A DNA stretch of 64,000 nucleotides, from NCBI GenBank assembly GCA_947501445.1, contig CANMVS010000002.1, positions 545,690-609,689 of the forward strand, in the 5' to 3' direction. This document shows positions 1 through 8,763 of this stretch, in pieces. Position 1 is the stretch's first letter. Each line of letters starts with the position of its first letter. The translations under genes were made by a program, and so were the position numbers. Below the pieces are notes generated by a model. It was not told the DNA's origin and searched no databases. It saw only the letters and a program-made list of their open reading frames with translations. This stretch comes from an uncultured Rhizobiaceae group bacterium (GTDB lineage: Bacteria; Pseudomonadota; Alphaproteobacteria; Rhizobiales; Rhizobiaceae).

Positions 1-2
1 CC

Positions 3-356
3 CTGCGCACACTGGCCATGCCGGGCGATGCGAATGCTGCCGGCGACATTTTTGGCGGTTGGGTCATGGCCCAGATGGATCTGGCCTGTGGGATTCGTGC
101 GGCAGAACATGCCGGAGGCCGTGTTGTAACCGCAGCCGTCAATGAAATGGTTTTTGAAAAACCGATGCACGTTGGCGATACGCTCTGCGTCTACATAGAA
201 ATTGAAAAAACCGGGCGCACGTCGATGACCCTCCTGGTCGAGGCCTGGGCGCAACGTTATCTCAAGCCGATCCGGGAAAAACTTATTGTTGGTCGATTTG
301 TTATGGTTGCCCTTGATGATGATGGAAAACCTACGCCCATCAGCACGATGGGCTGA
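3..356 (+). CDS. Acyl-CoA thioesterase, YciA type, 5' end outside window
   Basis: This hotdog-fold thioesterase would hydrolyse acyl-CoA to free acid and CoA in the cytosol. The reading frame is open from base 3 (L-R-T-L-A-M-P-G-D), so the true start lies before the window and the first ATG at 18 is probably internal. The run MPGDANAAGDIFGGWVMAQM is the conserved YciA/acot signature, including the catalytic Asp of N-A-x-G-D and the FGGW turn. YciA proteins are usually about 130-150 residues, so only about 10-30 residues are missing. It is convergent with the MFS gene at 471-2006, and a 99-bp mobile repeat fills the gap. Substrate preference cannot be read from sequence. Confidence 0.88.
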   Translation: MRTLAMPGDANAAGDIFGGWVMAQMDLACGIRAAEHAGGRVVTAAVNEMVFEKPMHVGDTLCVYIEIEKTGRTSMTLLVEAWAQRYLKPIREKLIVGRFVMVALDDDGKPTPISTMG

Positions 357-368
357 TCAGATACACAA

Positions 369-467
369 GAGCAAATCAGGTTTTGATGGAATTGGCAAAA
401 CCTGAACGCATCGATAAATTCAGGGACCGACACCGTTGTCCCGTTTCTGACAAAACGTGAAACGGTC
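369..467 (+). mobile_element. 99-bp MITE-like element, copy 1
   Basis: A full-length copy of a repeat also found at 6837-6935 (+) and 62977-63075 (-). It opens with GAGCAAATCAGG and closes with GAAACGGTC. The two ends are imperfect inverted repeats of about 27 bp. Internal stems are visible: TCAGGTTTTG (376-385) pairs with CAAAACCTGA (396-405), and CCGTTTC (441-447) pairs with GAAACGG (459-465). The right flank is TA (468-469) and the left flank is AA, consistent with a decayed TA target duplication. It lies between two convergent genes, 12 bp after one stop and 3 bp before the other, so its hairpins may also act as a terminator. Confidence 0.85.
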
Positions 468-470
468 TAA

Positions 471-2006
471 TCACGCCGGTTGTGTCTTGCGCTTGGGTTC
501 ACCCAGAAAAATCGCAAAGAACGCCAGCACAACACTTGCAACCGCTATTGTTTCTGCAATCTGCAATATCGTCTGGATTTGTGCCTGCCTATCAAGCAAT
601 TCTGCCACATAGGCGATTTTGGTTTCATAGGAGATATTGTCTCCCATATCGGCCAGATATTGGGTCAATGCCGGATTGGCGTTGGAAATATTGCCAACAT
701 AGCGGGACCAGTTTGACAAAATACCGTCATAATACAGCACGCCGACAGCAGTTGTGCCAAATGAAAATCCCAGTGTTTTTACCAGGTTGAACATTCCAGC
801 GCCCTCATCGCGCTTGTGTGCGGGAATAAAGGCAAATGCGCGTGCGGCCAGAAGCGGGAATGCCAGCATCATGCCAAATTCAATGATCACACCGGGCGGC
901 ACCGCCTGCCACATGCCAATATCCTGATCCAATCGACTAAACCAGAACCAGCCAATAGCAAATAATAGGCATGCAATGATAAATGACTGGCGTATTGTCA
1001 GTATCGTCGTCAGCCGGCCGGCAACAAAGCTGCCCACGACGGCGCCCACACCATAGCAGCCGATGACAATGCCTGCCGTTGACGGCTCCCACCCCAAGGC
1101 ATCAACAAACAATTGCGGCGTCAGGATCATCAGTGCCAGAAATCCACTGCCGAACGTCGCGATCAATATGCAGCAAATACTGAAGTTGAAATCCGCAAAA
1201 AGGGTAATGTCGATAATGTGGCGTTCTCCCAACAAAATGCCACGACAAACAACAACAATGGCCGCAGTAAAGGAAATGAGCAGCAAAATGACAATCGTGC
1301 TTGAAGAAAACCAATCAAGATTATCTCCCTTGTTCAGCGCGATTTGCAGACTGCCCAACATTATGGACAGGACCAAAAGGCCAAACCAATCAGTTTTGAC
1401 CGGTTTTCGTACCGTCTGTCTGACAAATTGAAGGATCATCATCAATGCCAGTGCACCGACCGGAACGTTAACCCAAAAATTCCACCGCCAATCCAGATGC
1501 TGAGCCAGATAACCGCCCAATAGCGGCCCGATTGCCGGACCACCCATCACGCCAATCACCCAGAACGACAGGATTTTCGCCCGTTCCTTTTCCTCCACCG
1601 CATCCATCAGCATGGCTTGAGACAGCGGGATCAACGGTCCGGAAAACAGCCCCTGGATGAAGCGAAAAAATACGATCATCTCCAGATCTTCAGATAGGCC
1701 GCAGGCAACCGACGACAGGGTAAAACCGATAACCGAGGTGAGCACCAGAATTTTGCGTCCGAGCAGGCGTGAAAGATGGCCGGTTATGCCAATGATGATT
1801 GCCTGCCCGACAGCAAACATGGTGACAACCCAGGTAATTTCATCGGCTGTCGCGTTGAGGTTCCCCGCCATATAGGGAAGAGCCACCGTCACAATAGTAA
1901 GATCGATTGACGCCATCAGAGCAACGAACAAAGTCGTCGCAATGATCATATTCCGCTTGAAACCGGGCGGTATTGGCTTGATGGCACCTGCCACGTCTTC
2001 AGCCAT
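471..2006 (-). CDS. DHA2-family drug:H+ antiporter, EmrB type
   Basis: An inner-membrane major facilitator with about 14 predicted membrane segments in 511 residues, the usual DHA2/EmrB length. Motif C-like GVMGGPAIGPLLGG and the early D-x-T-I-V-T-V-A-L-P segment typical of EmrB/QacA proteins are visible. With the adjacent membrane-fusion protein it should export hydrophobic drugs or other toxic compounds across both membranes through a TolC-like channel not encoded here. ATG at 2006 is preferred over a TTG at 2018 because a GGAGAG ribosome-binding site lies 6 bases before it. The gene follows the EmrA-like gene by 23 bp and is probably co-transcribed. The substrate is unknown. Confidence 0.9.
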   Translation of the reverse strand: MAEDVAGAIKPIPPGFKRNMIIATTLFVALMASIDLTIVTVALPYMAGNLNATADEITWVVTMFAVGQAIIIGITGHLSRLLGRKILVLTSVIGFTLSSVACGLSEDLEMIVFFRFIQGLFSGPLIPLSQAMLMDAVEEKERAKILSFWVIGVMGGPAIGPLLGGYLAQHLDWRWNFWVNVPVGALALMMILQFVRQTVRKPVKTDWFGLLVLSIMLGSLQIALNKGDNLDWFSSSTIVILLLISFTAAIVVVCRGILLGERHIIDITLFADFNFSICCILIATFGSGFLALMILTPQLFVDALGWEPSTAGIVIGCYGVGAVVGSFVAGRLTTILTIRQSFIIACLLFAIGWFWFSRLDQDIGMWQAVPPGVIIEFGMMLAFPLLAARAFAFIPAHKRDEGAGMFNLVKTLGFSFGTTAVGVLYYDGILSNWSRYVGNISNANPALTQYLADMGDNISYETKIAYVAELLDRQAQIQTILQIAETIAVASVVLAFFAIFLGEPKRKTQPA

Positions 2007-2029
2007 GGCGCTCTCCAATCACCGCAATC

Positions 2030-3094
2030 CTACTGTCCTCCAGATGGCGGGTCTGTATTGACTTCCACCTGTGCACTTGCACCCAAACGATAGCGAAAGT
2101 CCTTGTTCTCGGCTTCCAGTTCAATACGAACCGGAATGCGCTGGGTTACCTTGACCCAGTTTCCCGTCGTGTTTTGAGGCGGCAACAGAGCAAACGATGC
2201 TGCCGAACTGGAACCGATACTCTCAACCGTTCCGGAGAATTTTTTGCCTCCATACATATCGATCGTGATATCAACCTTTTGACCTGGTCGGATGCGATGA
2301 ACGCCCGTCTCCTTGAAATTGGCATCCACCCACCATTTGCCAGACTCAACAAATGGAAAAAGCTGCGACTGTGCCTCAACAACATCGCCGACGCGGAGCA
2401 CAAAATCCGTCACATAGCCATCGGCAGGTGCGACAACACTGGTCCAGTCCCTGTTAAGCTGCGCCAGCTCCACCTTGGCCGTTGCCAGTTCAATTTTTGC
2501 CTTGATGGATGCCTCTGAGCCATATTCTGCCTGTGTGACCTTCAACGCCGCCTTTAGCGCTTCCAGCTTCGATCTTGCCTCCGCAAGGCTGTTTTCAAGT
2601 TCAATGCCCTGAACCACGGGTGATACATCATCGCGTACAAGGGGTTTGTTGCGATCAGCCAATTCCTTAGCCGTATTCACAGCCACGACCTGCTGCGCCA
2701 CAGCGGCCTGCGCTGCCACGACTTTCGCCTTTCCAGCCGTCACTTCCTGATGAATAAGCACCAGAGCCGCCTGCGCCGCTGCAAGGTCGGCATCATAGGA
2801 ACGCGTATCAATTTCAAACAGCAAATCGCCTTTTTTTACAAAACTGTTGTCCGTGACAGCGACTTTAGTCAGCGGCCCACTGACCATGGGTGAAATCCAA
2901 ACATAATTGGCCTGAACATAGGCATTGTCGGTTGCCGGGTGATCCCGCTCAAAATTCCAATAGGCATAAATGCCAAACAACAACACAGCACCAACAGCCA
3001 ACGCGCCAATGACGACAAATATTTCCCGCATTTTGCTGGTATTGTTTTCTTCATCCTGGTTTTTTTCTACACGGTCATGAGAGTTGTCAGTCAA
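2030..3094 (-). CDS. HlyD-family membrane fusion protein, EmrA type
   Basis: The periplasmic adaptor of an EmrAB-type efflux pump, first gene of the operon with the MFS gene. It shows a short cytoplasmic N-terminus, one membrane anchor (roughly residues 15-38), a biotinyl-lipoyl half motif around D-N-A-Y-V-Q-A, a long Ala/Gln/Glu-rich alpha hairpin, then beta-barrel segments (V-V-A-P-A-D-G-Y-V-T). No ATG lies near the N-terminus. A TTG at 3094 preceded by AAGGGG is the best start; a TTG at 3109 is also possible. Length of about 354 residues is normal for EmrA. No local regulator gene is adjacent. Confidence 0.87.
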   Translation of the reverse strand: MTDNSHDRVEKNQDEENNTSKMREIFVVIGALAVGAVLLFGIYAYWNFERDHPATDNAYVQANYVWISPMVSGPLTKVAVTDNSFVKKGDLLFEIDTRSYDADLAAAQAALVLIHQEVTAGKAKVVAAQAAVAQQVVAVNTAKELADRNKPLVRDDVSPVVQGIELENSLAEARSKLEALKAALKVTQAEYGSEASIKAKIELATAKVELAQLNRDWTSVVAPADGYVTDFVLRVGDVVEAQSQLFPFVESGKWWVDANFKETGVHRIRPGQKVDITIDMYGGKKFSGTVESIGSSSAASFALLPPQNTTGNWVKVTQRIPVRIELEAENKDFRYRLGASAQVEVNTDPPSGGQ

Positions 3095-3421
3095 ACCATT
3101 CCCCTTCAATCATCAGAACCGCCAATCCGGCAAAAGACATCCTGCAAATACTGATCTCAACCCACCATATGTCTAATAAAAACAAGTGCAAGCCGCAAAA
3201 AAACGAATGTTTTGATACCGCCGTTTTTTGCCCATCATGGCTTCCAGCAATTTGGCTGCCAAAATTGGTACATTTGAACCATTTTCAGATTATAACTGCC
3301 GTTCAATCCATGCGGACACCATGCCAAATTAAAAATCATCCTGACAAAAGGGTGTCAGCAGGATCGCAAATTCCACGCAATTGCCCTTTCCCTTTGGGCA
3401 ATCTCTCTCCATATTCGCCCT
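3095..3421. other. Intergenic region between divergent emrA-like gene and uvrB
   Basis: About 330 bp of AT-rich sequence that must hold both divergent promoters. I looked for an alphaproteobacterial LexA box (GTTC-N7-GTTC or GAAC-N7-GAAC) ahead of uvrB and did not find one. No small gene, tRNA or strong hairpin is visible. Confidence 0.6.
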
Positions 3422-6238
3422 ATGAGCAAAAACGATGAAAAATCCCGGCCGGCTGGCTTCGCAGAGGCACCGCAAAAACCGCTTGATGGCGCGCCTGTAA
3501 GCGGGCCAATCGGTGATTGGGCAAATGAGATATCACGTCAGGCTTCCAAGTCCAAAGAGCCTGCGGTTAAAAAGGCTGCCAAAGGTGTGACCGCAGGACG
3601 CACGGCGCGTGGTACCTCAATTGGCGGCAGCAATGATCCGAAAACCCGGGCAGCGGCCGGTTTGAACCCGGTTGCGGGTTTGGATATGAGTCTGGAAGAA
3701 GCCCAGGCGCTGCAGTTGAAGGCCAAGAAAAAGGCTAAATCGAATAGCAGGTCCGCGAAAAAAACCGATGCGAATGCTGACGCCGACTTTGAAGGCTCAG
3801 GCGTCACTGCAACCGTTGATGCCCTGTCAAAACTGATTGAATCAGGCAACCCCCTGTTCAAGGATGGCAAGGCCTGGCTGCCCCACCGTCCTTCCCGTCC
3901 GGACAAGTCTGAAGGCGGCATTAAAATTCAAATGGAAACCGAATTTGAACCCAGCGGCGATCAGCCCACTGCGATTGCGGATCTTGTATCGGGGCTTGAG
4001 GACAATGACAGGACCCAGGTTCTGTTGGGCGTGACCGGATCGGGCAAGACATTTACCATGGCCAAGGTGATTCAGGAGACACAACGTCCTGCGCTTATCC
4101 TAGCCCCCAACAAGACGCTTGCGGCGCAGCTATACGGTGAATTCAAGAACTTCTTCCCCAATAATGCCGTTGAATATTTCGTGTCCTATTACGACTACTA
4201 TCAACCGGAAGCCTACGTCGCAGGCTCTGACACCTATATAGAAAAAGAATCGTCCATTAACGAGCAAATTGACCGGATGCGCCACTCGGCCACCCGGTCT
4301 CTCATGGAACGCGATGACGCCATTATTGTCGCATCAGTGTCGTGTATTTATGGTATTGGCTCTGTCGAAACCTATACTGCAATGACGTTTCAAATGGCGC
4401 TCGGGGACCGGATCGACCAACGACAGCTTCTGGCTGATCTTGTTGCCCAACAATACAAACGCTCTGATCTGAATTTCGTGCGCGGTACCTTCAGGGTCCG
4501 TGGTGACACCGTTGAAATATTCCCGGCTCACCTTGAAGACAGAGCCTGGCGCATATCACTATTTGGCGACGAGATTGACACGATTACCGAATTCGACCCG
4601 CTTACCGGTCACAAGACGGATGAATTGAAATCAGTCAAGATCTACGCAAATTCGCACTATGTAACACCCAGACCAACGCTCAATCAGGCCGCCAAATCCA
4701 TCAAGGAAGAGCTGACACACCGCCTGGCTGAACTGGAAAAGGCCGGGCGCCTGCTCGAAGCCCAGCGGCTTGAACAGCGGACCCGATATGACCTTGAGAT
4801 GCTGGAGGCCACAGGCTCGTGCCAGGGGATCGAAAACTATTCACGCTATCTGACGGGACGCGCGCCAGGTGAACCACCGCCGACACTTTTCGAGTACATC
4901 CCGGACAACGCACTGATTTTCCTGGATGAAAGCCATGTGACAGTACCCCAGATCGGCGCGATGTACCGCGGTGACTTTCGCAGAAAAGCCACCCTTGCTG
5001 AATATGGCTTTCGCCTTCCCTCCTGCATGGACAATCGTCCTTTGCGTTTTGAGGAATGGGATGCAATGCGGCCACAGACGGTCGCCGTTTCAGCAACACC
5101 GGGTGGCTGGGAAATGGAACAGTCTGGCGGTGTGTTCGCTGAACAGGTCATTCGTCCCACAGGCCTCATTGACCCGCCGGTCGAAGTTCGCCCTGCAACA
5201 AGTCAGGTGGATGATGTTCTCGATGAAATTCGCAGCAAATCCAAGGAAGGCTATCGTACCCTTGTCACCGTACTGACAAAACGCATGGCGGAGGATCTGA
5301 CTGAATATCTGCATGAACAGGGCATACGTGTTCGTTATATGCACTCCGATATTGATACGCTTGAGCGTATCGAAATCATACGGGACTTGCGGCTTGGTGC
5401 CTTTGATGTGCTCGTGGGAATCAACCTGCTTCGCGAGGGACTGGACATCCCCGAGTGCGGACTCGTGGCCATTCTTGATGCTGACAAGGAAGGTTTTCTG
5501 CGCTCGGAAACATCACTGGTACAAACCATCGGACGCGCGGCACGTAATGTCGATGGCAAGGTAATCCTCTACGCGGATCGCATTACCGGCTCGATGGAAC
5601 GCGCCATGGGTGAAACCAGCCGCCGTCGTGAAAAACAGGTCGCATGGAATACCGAGAACGGCATAACACCGGAAAGCGTCAAATCCCGCATCGCAGATAT
5701 CCTCGACAGCGTCTACGAAAAAGATCATGTACGTGCAGACATTTCAGGCTTCAAGGAAAGTGGCGAGATGATTGGCAACAATCTGGCTGCCCATCTTGAG
5801 AGCCTGGAGAAACAAATGCGCGATGCTGCGGCTGATCTGGACTTTGAAGAAGCCGCCAGGCTGCGCGATGAGGTTAAAAGACTGCGGGAAACCGAGCTTG
5901 CAATCATGGATGATCCACTGGCACGCCTGCAAAACGATATGGACGCCAGCCCCCGGGCGCGTCGCGAGAAAAAAGGCAAACCCAGAGGGCCGCTTCCGCG
6001 CAGCGAAAGAGACCCCGGATACTTTCAAAAACCGACACTGGATGACATGGGACCAGGCACAGATATGGCGCGACCGGTCGGCTCGGCGAAACGCCCGGCA
6101 AAGCCTTCCGGCACGGATAGCCACTCAGATACCGGCCCGACAAAGCGCGGGAAAATTGGCGCTGGATCCTATGAGGACCCTGCTGAACAAAAGCGCAAGA
6201 AAATGACACGCGGGAAAACCGGCAGGCCGGGTCATTGA
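3422..6238 (+). CDS. uvrB: UvrABC system protein B (excinuclease helicase subunit)
   Basis: UvrB receives damaged DNA from UvrA, verifies the lesion and recruits UvrC in nucleotide excision repair. The helicase core starts near residue 168 (F-E-P-S-G-D-Q-P). It contains Walker [11 protein letters not shown] near 203, the beta-hairpin region [27 protein letters not shown], helicase motifs through Q-T-I-G-R-A-A-R-N, and a C-terminal UVR motif near 790-825. At 938 residues it is about 265 longer than E. coli UvrB. The extra length is a Lys/Ala-rich N-terminal arm of about 165 residues and a basic, Pro/Gly-rich C-terminal tail of about 110. Such arms occur in rhizobial homologues as far as I recall. 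It appears to be a single-gene unit. Confidence 0.97.
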   Translation: MSKNDEKSRPAGFAEAPQKPLDGAPVSGPIGDWANEISRQASKSKEPAVKKAAKGVTAGRTARGTSIGGSNDPKTRAAAGLNPVAGLDMSLEEAQALQLKAKKKAKSNSRSAKKTDANADADFEGSGVTATVDALSKLIESGNPLFKDGKAWLPHRPSRPDKSEGGIKIQMETEFEPSGDQPTAIADLVSGLEDNDRTQVLLGVTGSGKTFTMAKVIQETQRPALILAPNKTLAAQLYGEFKNFFPNNAVEYFVSYYDYYQPEAYVAGSDTYIEKESSINEQIDRMRHSATRSLMERDDAIIVASVSCIYGIGSVETYTAMTFQMALGDRIDQRQLLADLVAQQYKRSDLNFVRGTFRVRGDTVEIFPAHLEDRAWRISLFGDEIDTITEFDPLTGHKTDELKSVKIYANSHYVTPRPTLNQAAKSIKEELTHRLAELEKAGRLLEAQRLEQRTRYDLEMLEATGSCQGIENYSRYLTGRAPGEPPPTLFEYIPDNALIFLDESHVTVPQIGAMYRGDFRRKATLAEYGFRLPSCMDNRPLRFEEWDAMRPQTVAVSATPGGWEMEQSGGVFAEQVIRPTGLIDPPVEVRPATSQVDDVLDEIRSKSKEGYRTLVTVLTKRMAEDLTEYLHEQGIRVRYMHSDIDTLERIEIIRDLRLGAFDVLVGINLLREGLDIPECGLVAILDADKEGFLRSETSLVQTIGRAARNVDGKVILYADRITGSMERAMGETSRRREKQVAWNTENGITPESVKSRIADILDSVYEKDHVRADISGFKESGEMIGNNLAAHLESLEKQMRDAAADLDFEEAARLRDEVKRLRETELAIMDDPLARLQNDMDASPRARREKKGKPRGPLPRSERDPGYFQKPTLDDMGPGTDMARPVGSAKRPAKPSGTDSHSDTGPTKRGKIGAGSYEDPAEQKRKKMTRGKTGRPGH

Positions 6239-6343
6239 TGTTCTGAAATTTGGTGCGTGCCCGGCATTCACCATTGGTGTTCACGTTGGTGTAACACCAT
6301 CGTGACGCGCATCGGTGCATCCGTTTTGGCACAATAGCCCCAT

Positions 6344-6387
6344 AGGCCAACACCGTTCACCCGTTTCTGACAAAACGTGAAACGGTC
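6344..6387 (+). mobile_element. Right-half remnant of the 99-bp MITE
   Basis: Matches the right part of the 99-bp element from AGGCC-ACACCGTT through CCCGTTTCTG and ACGTGAAACGGTC, including the CCGTTTC/GAAACGG stem. The left half is absent. It ends 27 bp before the cytochrome c start codon, in the place expected for that gene's promoter and leader. Confidence 0.75.
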
Positions 6388-6414
6388 CTGGCAAAATTAT
6401 GGGGATATGGGATC

Positions 6415-6837
6415 ATGAAACGAGCGCTTCCCTGGACGATCGTTGTCCTGTCCGTGCTGGCAACAGCCTTTCCGGCACTTGCGCAGGATGTCACTGCTGG
6501 TGAAACGGTCTTCAAGAAATGCAAGGCCTGCCACAAGGTGGGCGATGATGCGAAAAACGGCGTAGGACCGCATTTGAACAATGTGGTTGGCCGCGCCGCC
6601 GGATCTGTCGACGGATATAAATACGGCAAAGGCATGAAACAGGCCGGGGCAAACGGCCTGATTTGGACGGATGAGTTAATCATCGACTATATTACTGATC
6701 CAAAAACCTTTTTACGCACTTATCTTGATGACCCCAAGGCCAAAGCCAAAATGACCTTCAAGCTCAAAAAAGAGCAGCAACGCATCGATGTACTTGCCTA
6801 TGTGAGAACCTTTTCTCCGGATGCACCAGCCGACTAA
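6415..6837 (+). CDS. Class I cytochrome c (c2/c-550 type), periplasmic
   Basis: A soluble one-heme electron carrier. A Sec signal peptide (M-K-R-A-L-P-W ... A-L-A-Q) is cleaved near residue 23. The heme site is C36-K-A-C-H40, and the likely axial Met is in A-K-M-T-F-K near residue 120. The length of 140 residues and the K-N-G-V-G-P-H-L segment fit the cytochrome c2 family. It may carry electrons to periplasmic reductases such as NosZ encoded 25 kb away, but that is inference. It is a lone gene bracketed by two copies of the MITE: a half copy upstream and a full copy whose first base completes the stop codon TAA (6835-6837). Confidence 0.92.
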   Translation: MKRALPWTIVVLSVLATAFPALAQDVTAGETVFKKCKACHKVGDDAKNGVGPHLNNVVGRAAGSVDGYKYGKGMKQAGANGLIWTDELIIDYITDPKTFLRTYLDDPKAKAKMTFKLKKEQQRIDVLAYVRTFSPDAPAD

Positions 6838-6935
6838 AACAATTCAGGTTTTGACGGAATCGGCAAGATCTGAATGCATCAACAAAAACAAAGGCCGACA
6901 CTGTTGTCCCGTTTCTGACAAAACGTAAAACGGTC
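6837..6935 (+). mobile_element. 99-bp MITE-like element, copy 2
   Basis: A full-length 99-bp copy with the same terminal inverted repeats as the copies at 369-467 and 62977-63075. The left flank TA (6835-6836) is also the first two bases of the cytochrome c stop codon, and the element supplies the third base. The right flank is TG, a one-base decay of TA. The right stem is slightly degraded (GTAAAACGG). Confidence 0.85.
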
Positions 6936-7109
6936 TGGATCGATTCTTGTCGATACGGAAACACGTGAGCCCTCTGAGACCCAGCAGACACAGGTAATTC
7001 TCACGCGCATTGGCCAGCTGCGCCCTGTGGTTAAAAGCCACCTCCGATCATAAATGCAAAAAACGGACCCGCGATGAACAGCTCCGTATTTCTAATCATG
7101 ATTCATTTT

Positions 7110-7141
7110 GCAGGTGCCGCATCATTTCCTGCGGCACCTGC
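7110..7141. terminator. Perfect 12-bp stem-loop downstream of the Cys-repeat gene
   Basis: GCAGGTGCCGCA (7110-7121) pairs perfectly with TGCGGCACCTGC (7130-7141) around an 8-base loop. It lies 11 bp after the stop codon of the minus-strand gene at 7153. There is no clear U-tract on that strand, so it may act as a 3' stabiliser or a weak terminator. The region 6936-7109 before it holds no gene I can support. Confidence 0.65.
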
Positions 7142-7152
7142 AATTTCAAATG

Positions 7153-8532
7153 CTAGCGTCGCACCTCTTCGGGGAGGAAGAACATATAGTCCGTCTCCTC
7201 GGCCCCGAGGTGGCAATCATGGCAGAATGTCATTGCAGCACTGCCAGCACCGCCGGTCAGACCAACAGTTGTTCCGCCCGGCATAACCATCGCGTAACGC
7301 CAGTCTGCCGTCTCGGCGTTAAAGCCACGGGTCATTTTTTCCATGATGAACAACGGGCCTATAGAAGCCTGTCCTTTGGCATCCACCACAAAACTGGCCT
7401 TGGCTGCCGTCGTTCCGATTGGCATAACAGGTTCTTCACCATATTTGCCGTAGGCAGCAGAGCCAATCTTGTTGGTGTAATTCACCACGAACCTGTTGCC
7501 GTGTGTTGCGCTCGGATAGGCATGTTTTGAGAAGTGGTCAAAACCCTGCCACTTGTTGACAGCCCAATGTCCACCGCCCTTGTACTGAGCGCCCATTTCG
7601 GACTTCAGACAATCGTATAGGGCAATGACTTCTTCCGGTCCCAGATTCAGATCATCCGGGTCAGCTGCCGCTGAACTCGCTCCACACGGATTGCAGGGGT
7701 TGCAAGGATTGCAGGCACCTGCCGCGCATGGATTTTTTGCTGCGCAAGGGTTGCATGGATTACAGGCAGACGCCTTTTTGGCAGCACATGGATTGCAGGG
7801 ATTGCAAGCTCCGCAGGCTGACTTTTTGGCCGCACAAGGGTTGCACGGGTTGCAAGCCGATGCCTTTTTGGCGGCGCAAGGGTTGCATGGATTGCAAGCT
7901 GAGGCCTTTTTGGCAGCACAGGGGTTGCATGGATTGCACGCACCGCAGGCTGATTTTTTCGCTGCACAGGGGTTGCAAGGACTACAGGCCGAAGCCTTCT
8001 TCGCTGCACAGGGATTGCAGGCTGATGCATTCCAAAGCCGTGGAACGTAGCATTCGGTTGCGCCCAGTCCGGCACTTGCACCACAAGGGTTGCAGGGATT
8101 GCACGGGTTACAGGCTGACGCTGCGCAAGGGTTGCATGGGTTACAGGCACCACAGGCTGATTTCTTGGCTGCACATGGGTTACATGGATTGCAGGCCGAA
8201 GCCTTTTTGGCCGCACAGGGATTACATGGATTGCAGGCACCACAAGCGGATTTTTTGGCTGCACATGGATTGCAGGGGTTACAGGCCGAGGCCTTTTTGG
8301 CTGCGCAGGGGTTGCACGGGTTACAGGCACCGCAGGCTGATTTCTTGGCTGCACACGGGTTACATGGATTGCAGGCCGACACTTTCTTTGCCGCACATGG
8401 ATTTGCCGTGCATGCCGCGACACTTGGCGTTGCCACGCCTGCCGAAAGCATGAATGCCGCGCCGGCTGCCCCTCCCAGAGCAAGCGGCATAATCGCCACC
8501 GTCGTTAATAATTTTGATTTGAATGTTGCCAT
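7153..8532 (-). CDS. Exported Asn-Pro-Cys repeat protein with C-terminal cytochrome P460-like domain
   Basis: 459 residues. Residues 1-40 are a signal peptide (cleavage near S-V-A-A). Residues 41 to about 285 are built from [13 protein letters not shown] units carrying roughly 55 Cys and 30 NPC triplets. The last about 165 residues resemble the cytochrome P460 family: [19 protein letters not shown], and a terminal heme site C-H-D-C-H followed by Y-M-F-F-L-P-E-E. P460-type proteins bind c-type heme and act on hydroxylamine or NO; whether this one does is unknown. The Cys array could bind metal ions or be disulfide-linked. ATG 8532 is chosen because GGAGGA lies 5 bases upstream. I know no characterised protein with this architecture. 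Confidence 0.85.
   Translation of the reverse strand: MATFKSKLLTTVAIMPLALGGAAGAAFMLSAGVATPSVAACTANPCAAKKVSACNPCNPCAAKKSACGACNPCNPCAAKKASACNPCNPCAAKKSACGACNPCNPCAAKKASACNPCNPCAAKKSACGACNPCNPCAASACNPCNPCNPCGASAGLGATECYVPRLWNASACNPCAAKKASACSPCNPCAAKKSACGACNPCNPCAAKKASACNPCNPCAAKKASACNPCNPCAAKKSACGACNPCNPCAAKKASACNPCNPCAAKNPCAAGACNPCNPCNPCGASSAAADPDDLNLGPEEVIALYDCLKSEMGAQYKGGGHWAVNKWQGFDHFSKHAYPSATHGNRFVVNYTNKIGSAAYGKYGEEPVMPIGTTAAKASFVVDAKGQASIGPLFIMEKMTRGFNAETADWRYAMVMPGGTTVGLTGGAGSAAMTFCHDCHLGAEETDYMFFLPEEVRR
7680..8412 (-). repeat. Coding tandem repeats encoding Cys-Asn-Pro-Cys units
   Basis: The DNA consists of degenerate units of about 24-60 bp built on GGRTTGCA/GGGTTGCA (plus strand), encoding alternating A-A-K-K-A-S-A-C and [10 protein letters not shown] linkers between NPC-NPC pairs. 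A non-repetitive insert (E-C-Y-V-P-R-L-W-N, around 8030-8060) splits the array. Each half ends with the same [12 protein letters not shown] cap, suggesting an internal duplication. Third-position differences between units show the array is old rather than a recent slippage product. Confidence 0.9.
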
Positions 8533-8619
8533 GAAATCCTCCGTCCTCCGGGCCTGAACCAATTGTCAGCCAACGAAACAACATTAGAATGTATCTAAAG
8601 CTCCGGTTCTCACAATCAC

Positions 8620-8732
8620 TTGATCACCGGGTCAACATTTTGAGAGGTTGATGTTATCGCTCGAACCAGCACCCATATTGGTGGGTTGATCACTTTGCCG
8701 ACCACGGCGTGCAGGCCCGTCAGGTTGATCAC
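8620..8732. promoter_or_regulatory. Three TTGATCAC octamers upstream of the Cys-repeat gene
   Basis: TTGATCAC occurs at 8620-8627, 8686-8693 and 8725-8732 in the 231-bp gap between the Cys-repeat gene (start 8532) and the unknown gene ending at 8764. Each contains the palindrome TGATCA. The third is part of TTGATCACCTACAA, which resembles a half-conserved FNR/Dnr box. They could be operator sites for a regulator of the P460 gene. This is a pattern only. Confidence 0.35.
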
Positions 8733-8763
8733 CTACAATTCGCCAGACAGGTAACCCTTGCAA

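Noticed and set aside
3095..3421. SOS/LexA control of uvrB
   Set aside because: I searched for GTTC-N7-GTTC and GAAC-N7-GAAC and found no acceptable match.
6936..7109. Small gene between the cytochrome c and Cys-repeat genes
   Set aside because: Short frames here run into the MITE sequence and show no start signals or recognisable protein features.
7680..8412. Regular DNA repeats resembling a CRISPR array
   Set aside because: The repeats are in frame, encode C-N-P-C units in a gene with a signal peptide and a ribosome-binding site, and have no spacer diversity or cas genes.
7625..8557. Long open frames on the opposite strand and in other frames across the Cys-repeat gene
   Set aside because: Repetitive GC-skewed sequence keeps several frames open. 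They lack start context and domain features; only the minus-strand frame has a signal peptide and a heme domain.
8725..8738. FNR/Dnr box TTGATCACCTACAA for the P460 gene
   Set aside because: Only one half matches the consensus and it is about 200 bp from the start codon, so it was reported only as part of a repeated motif.
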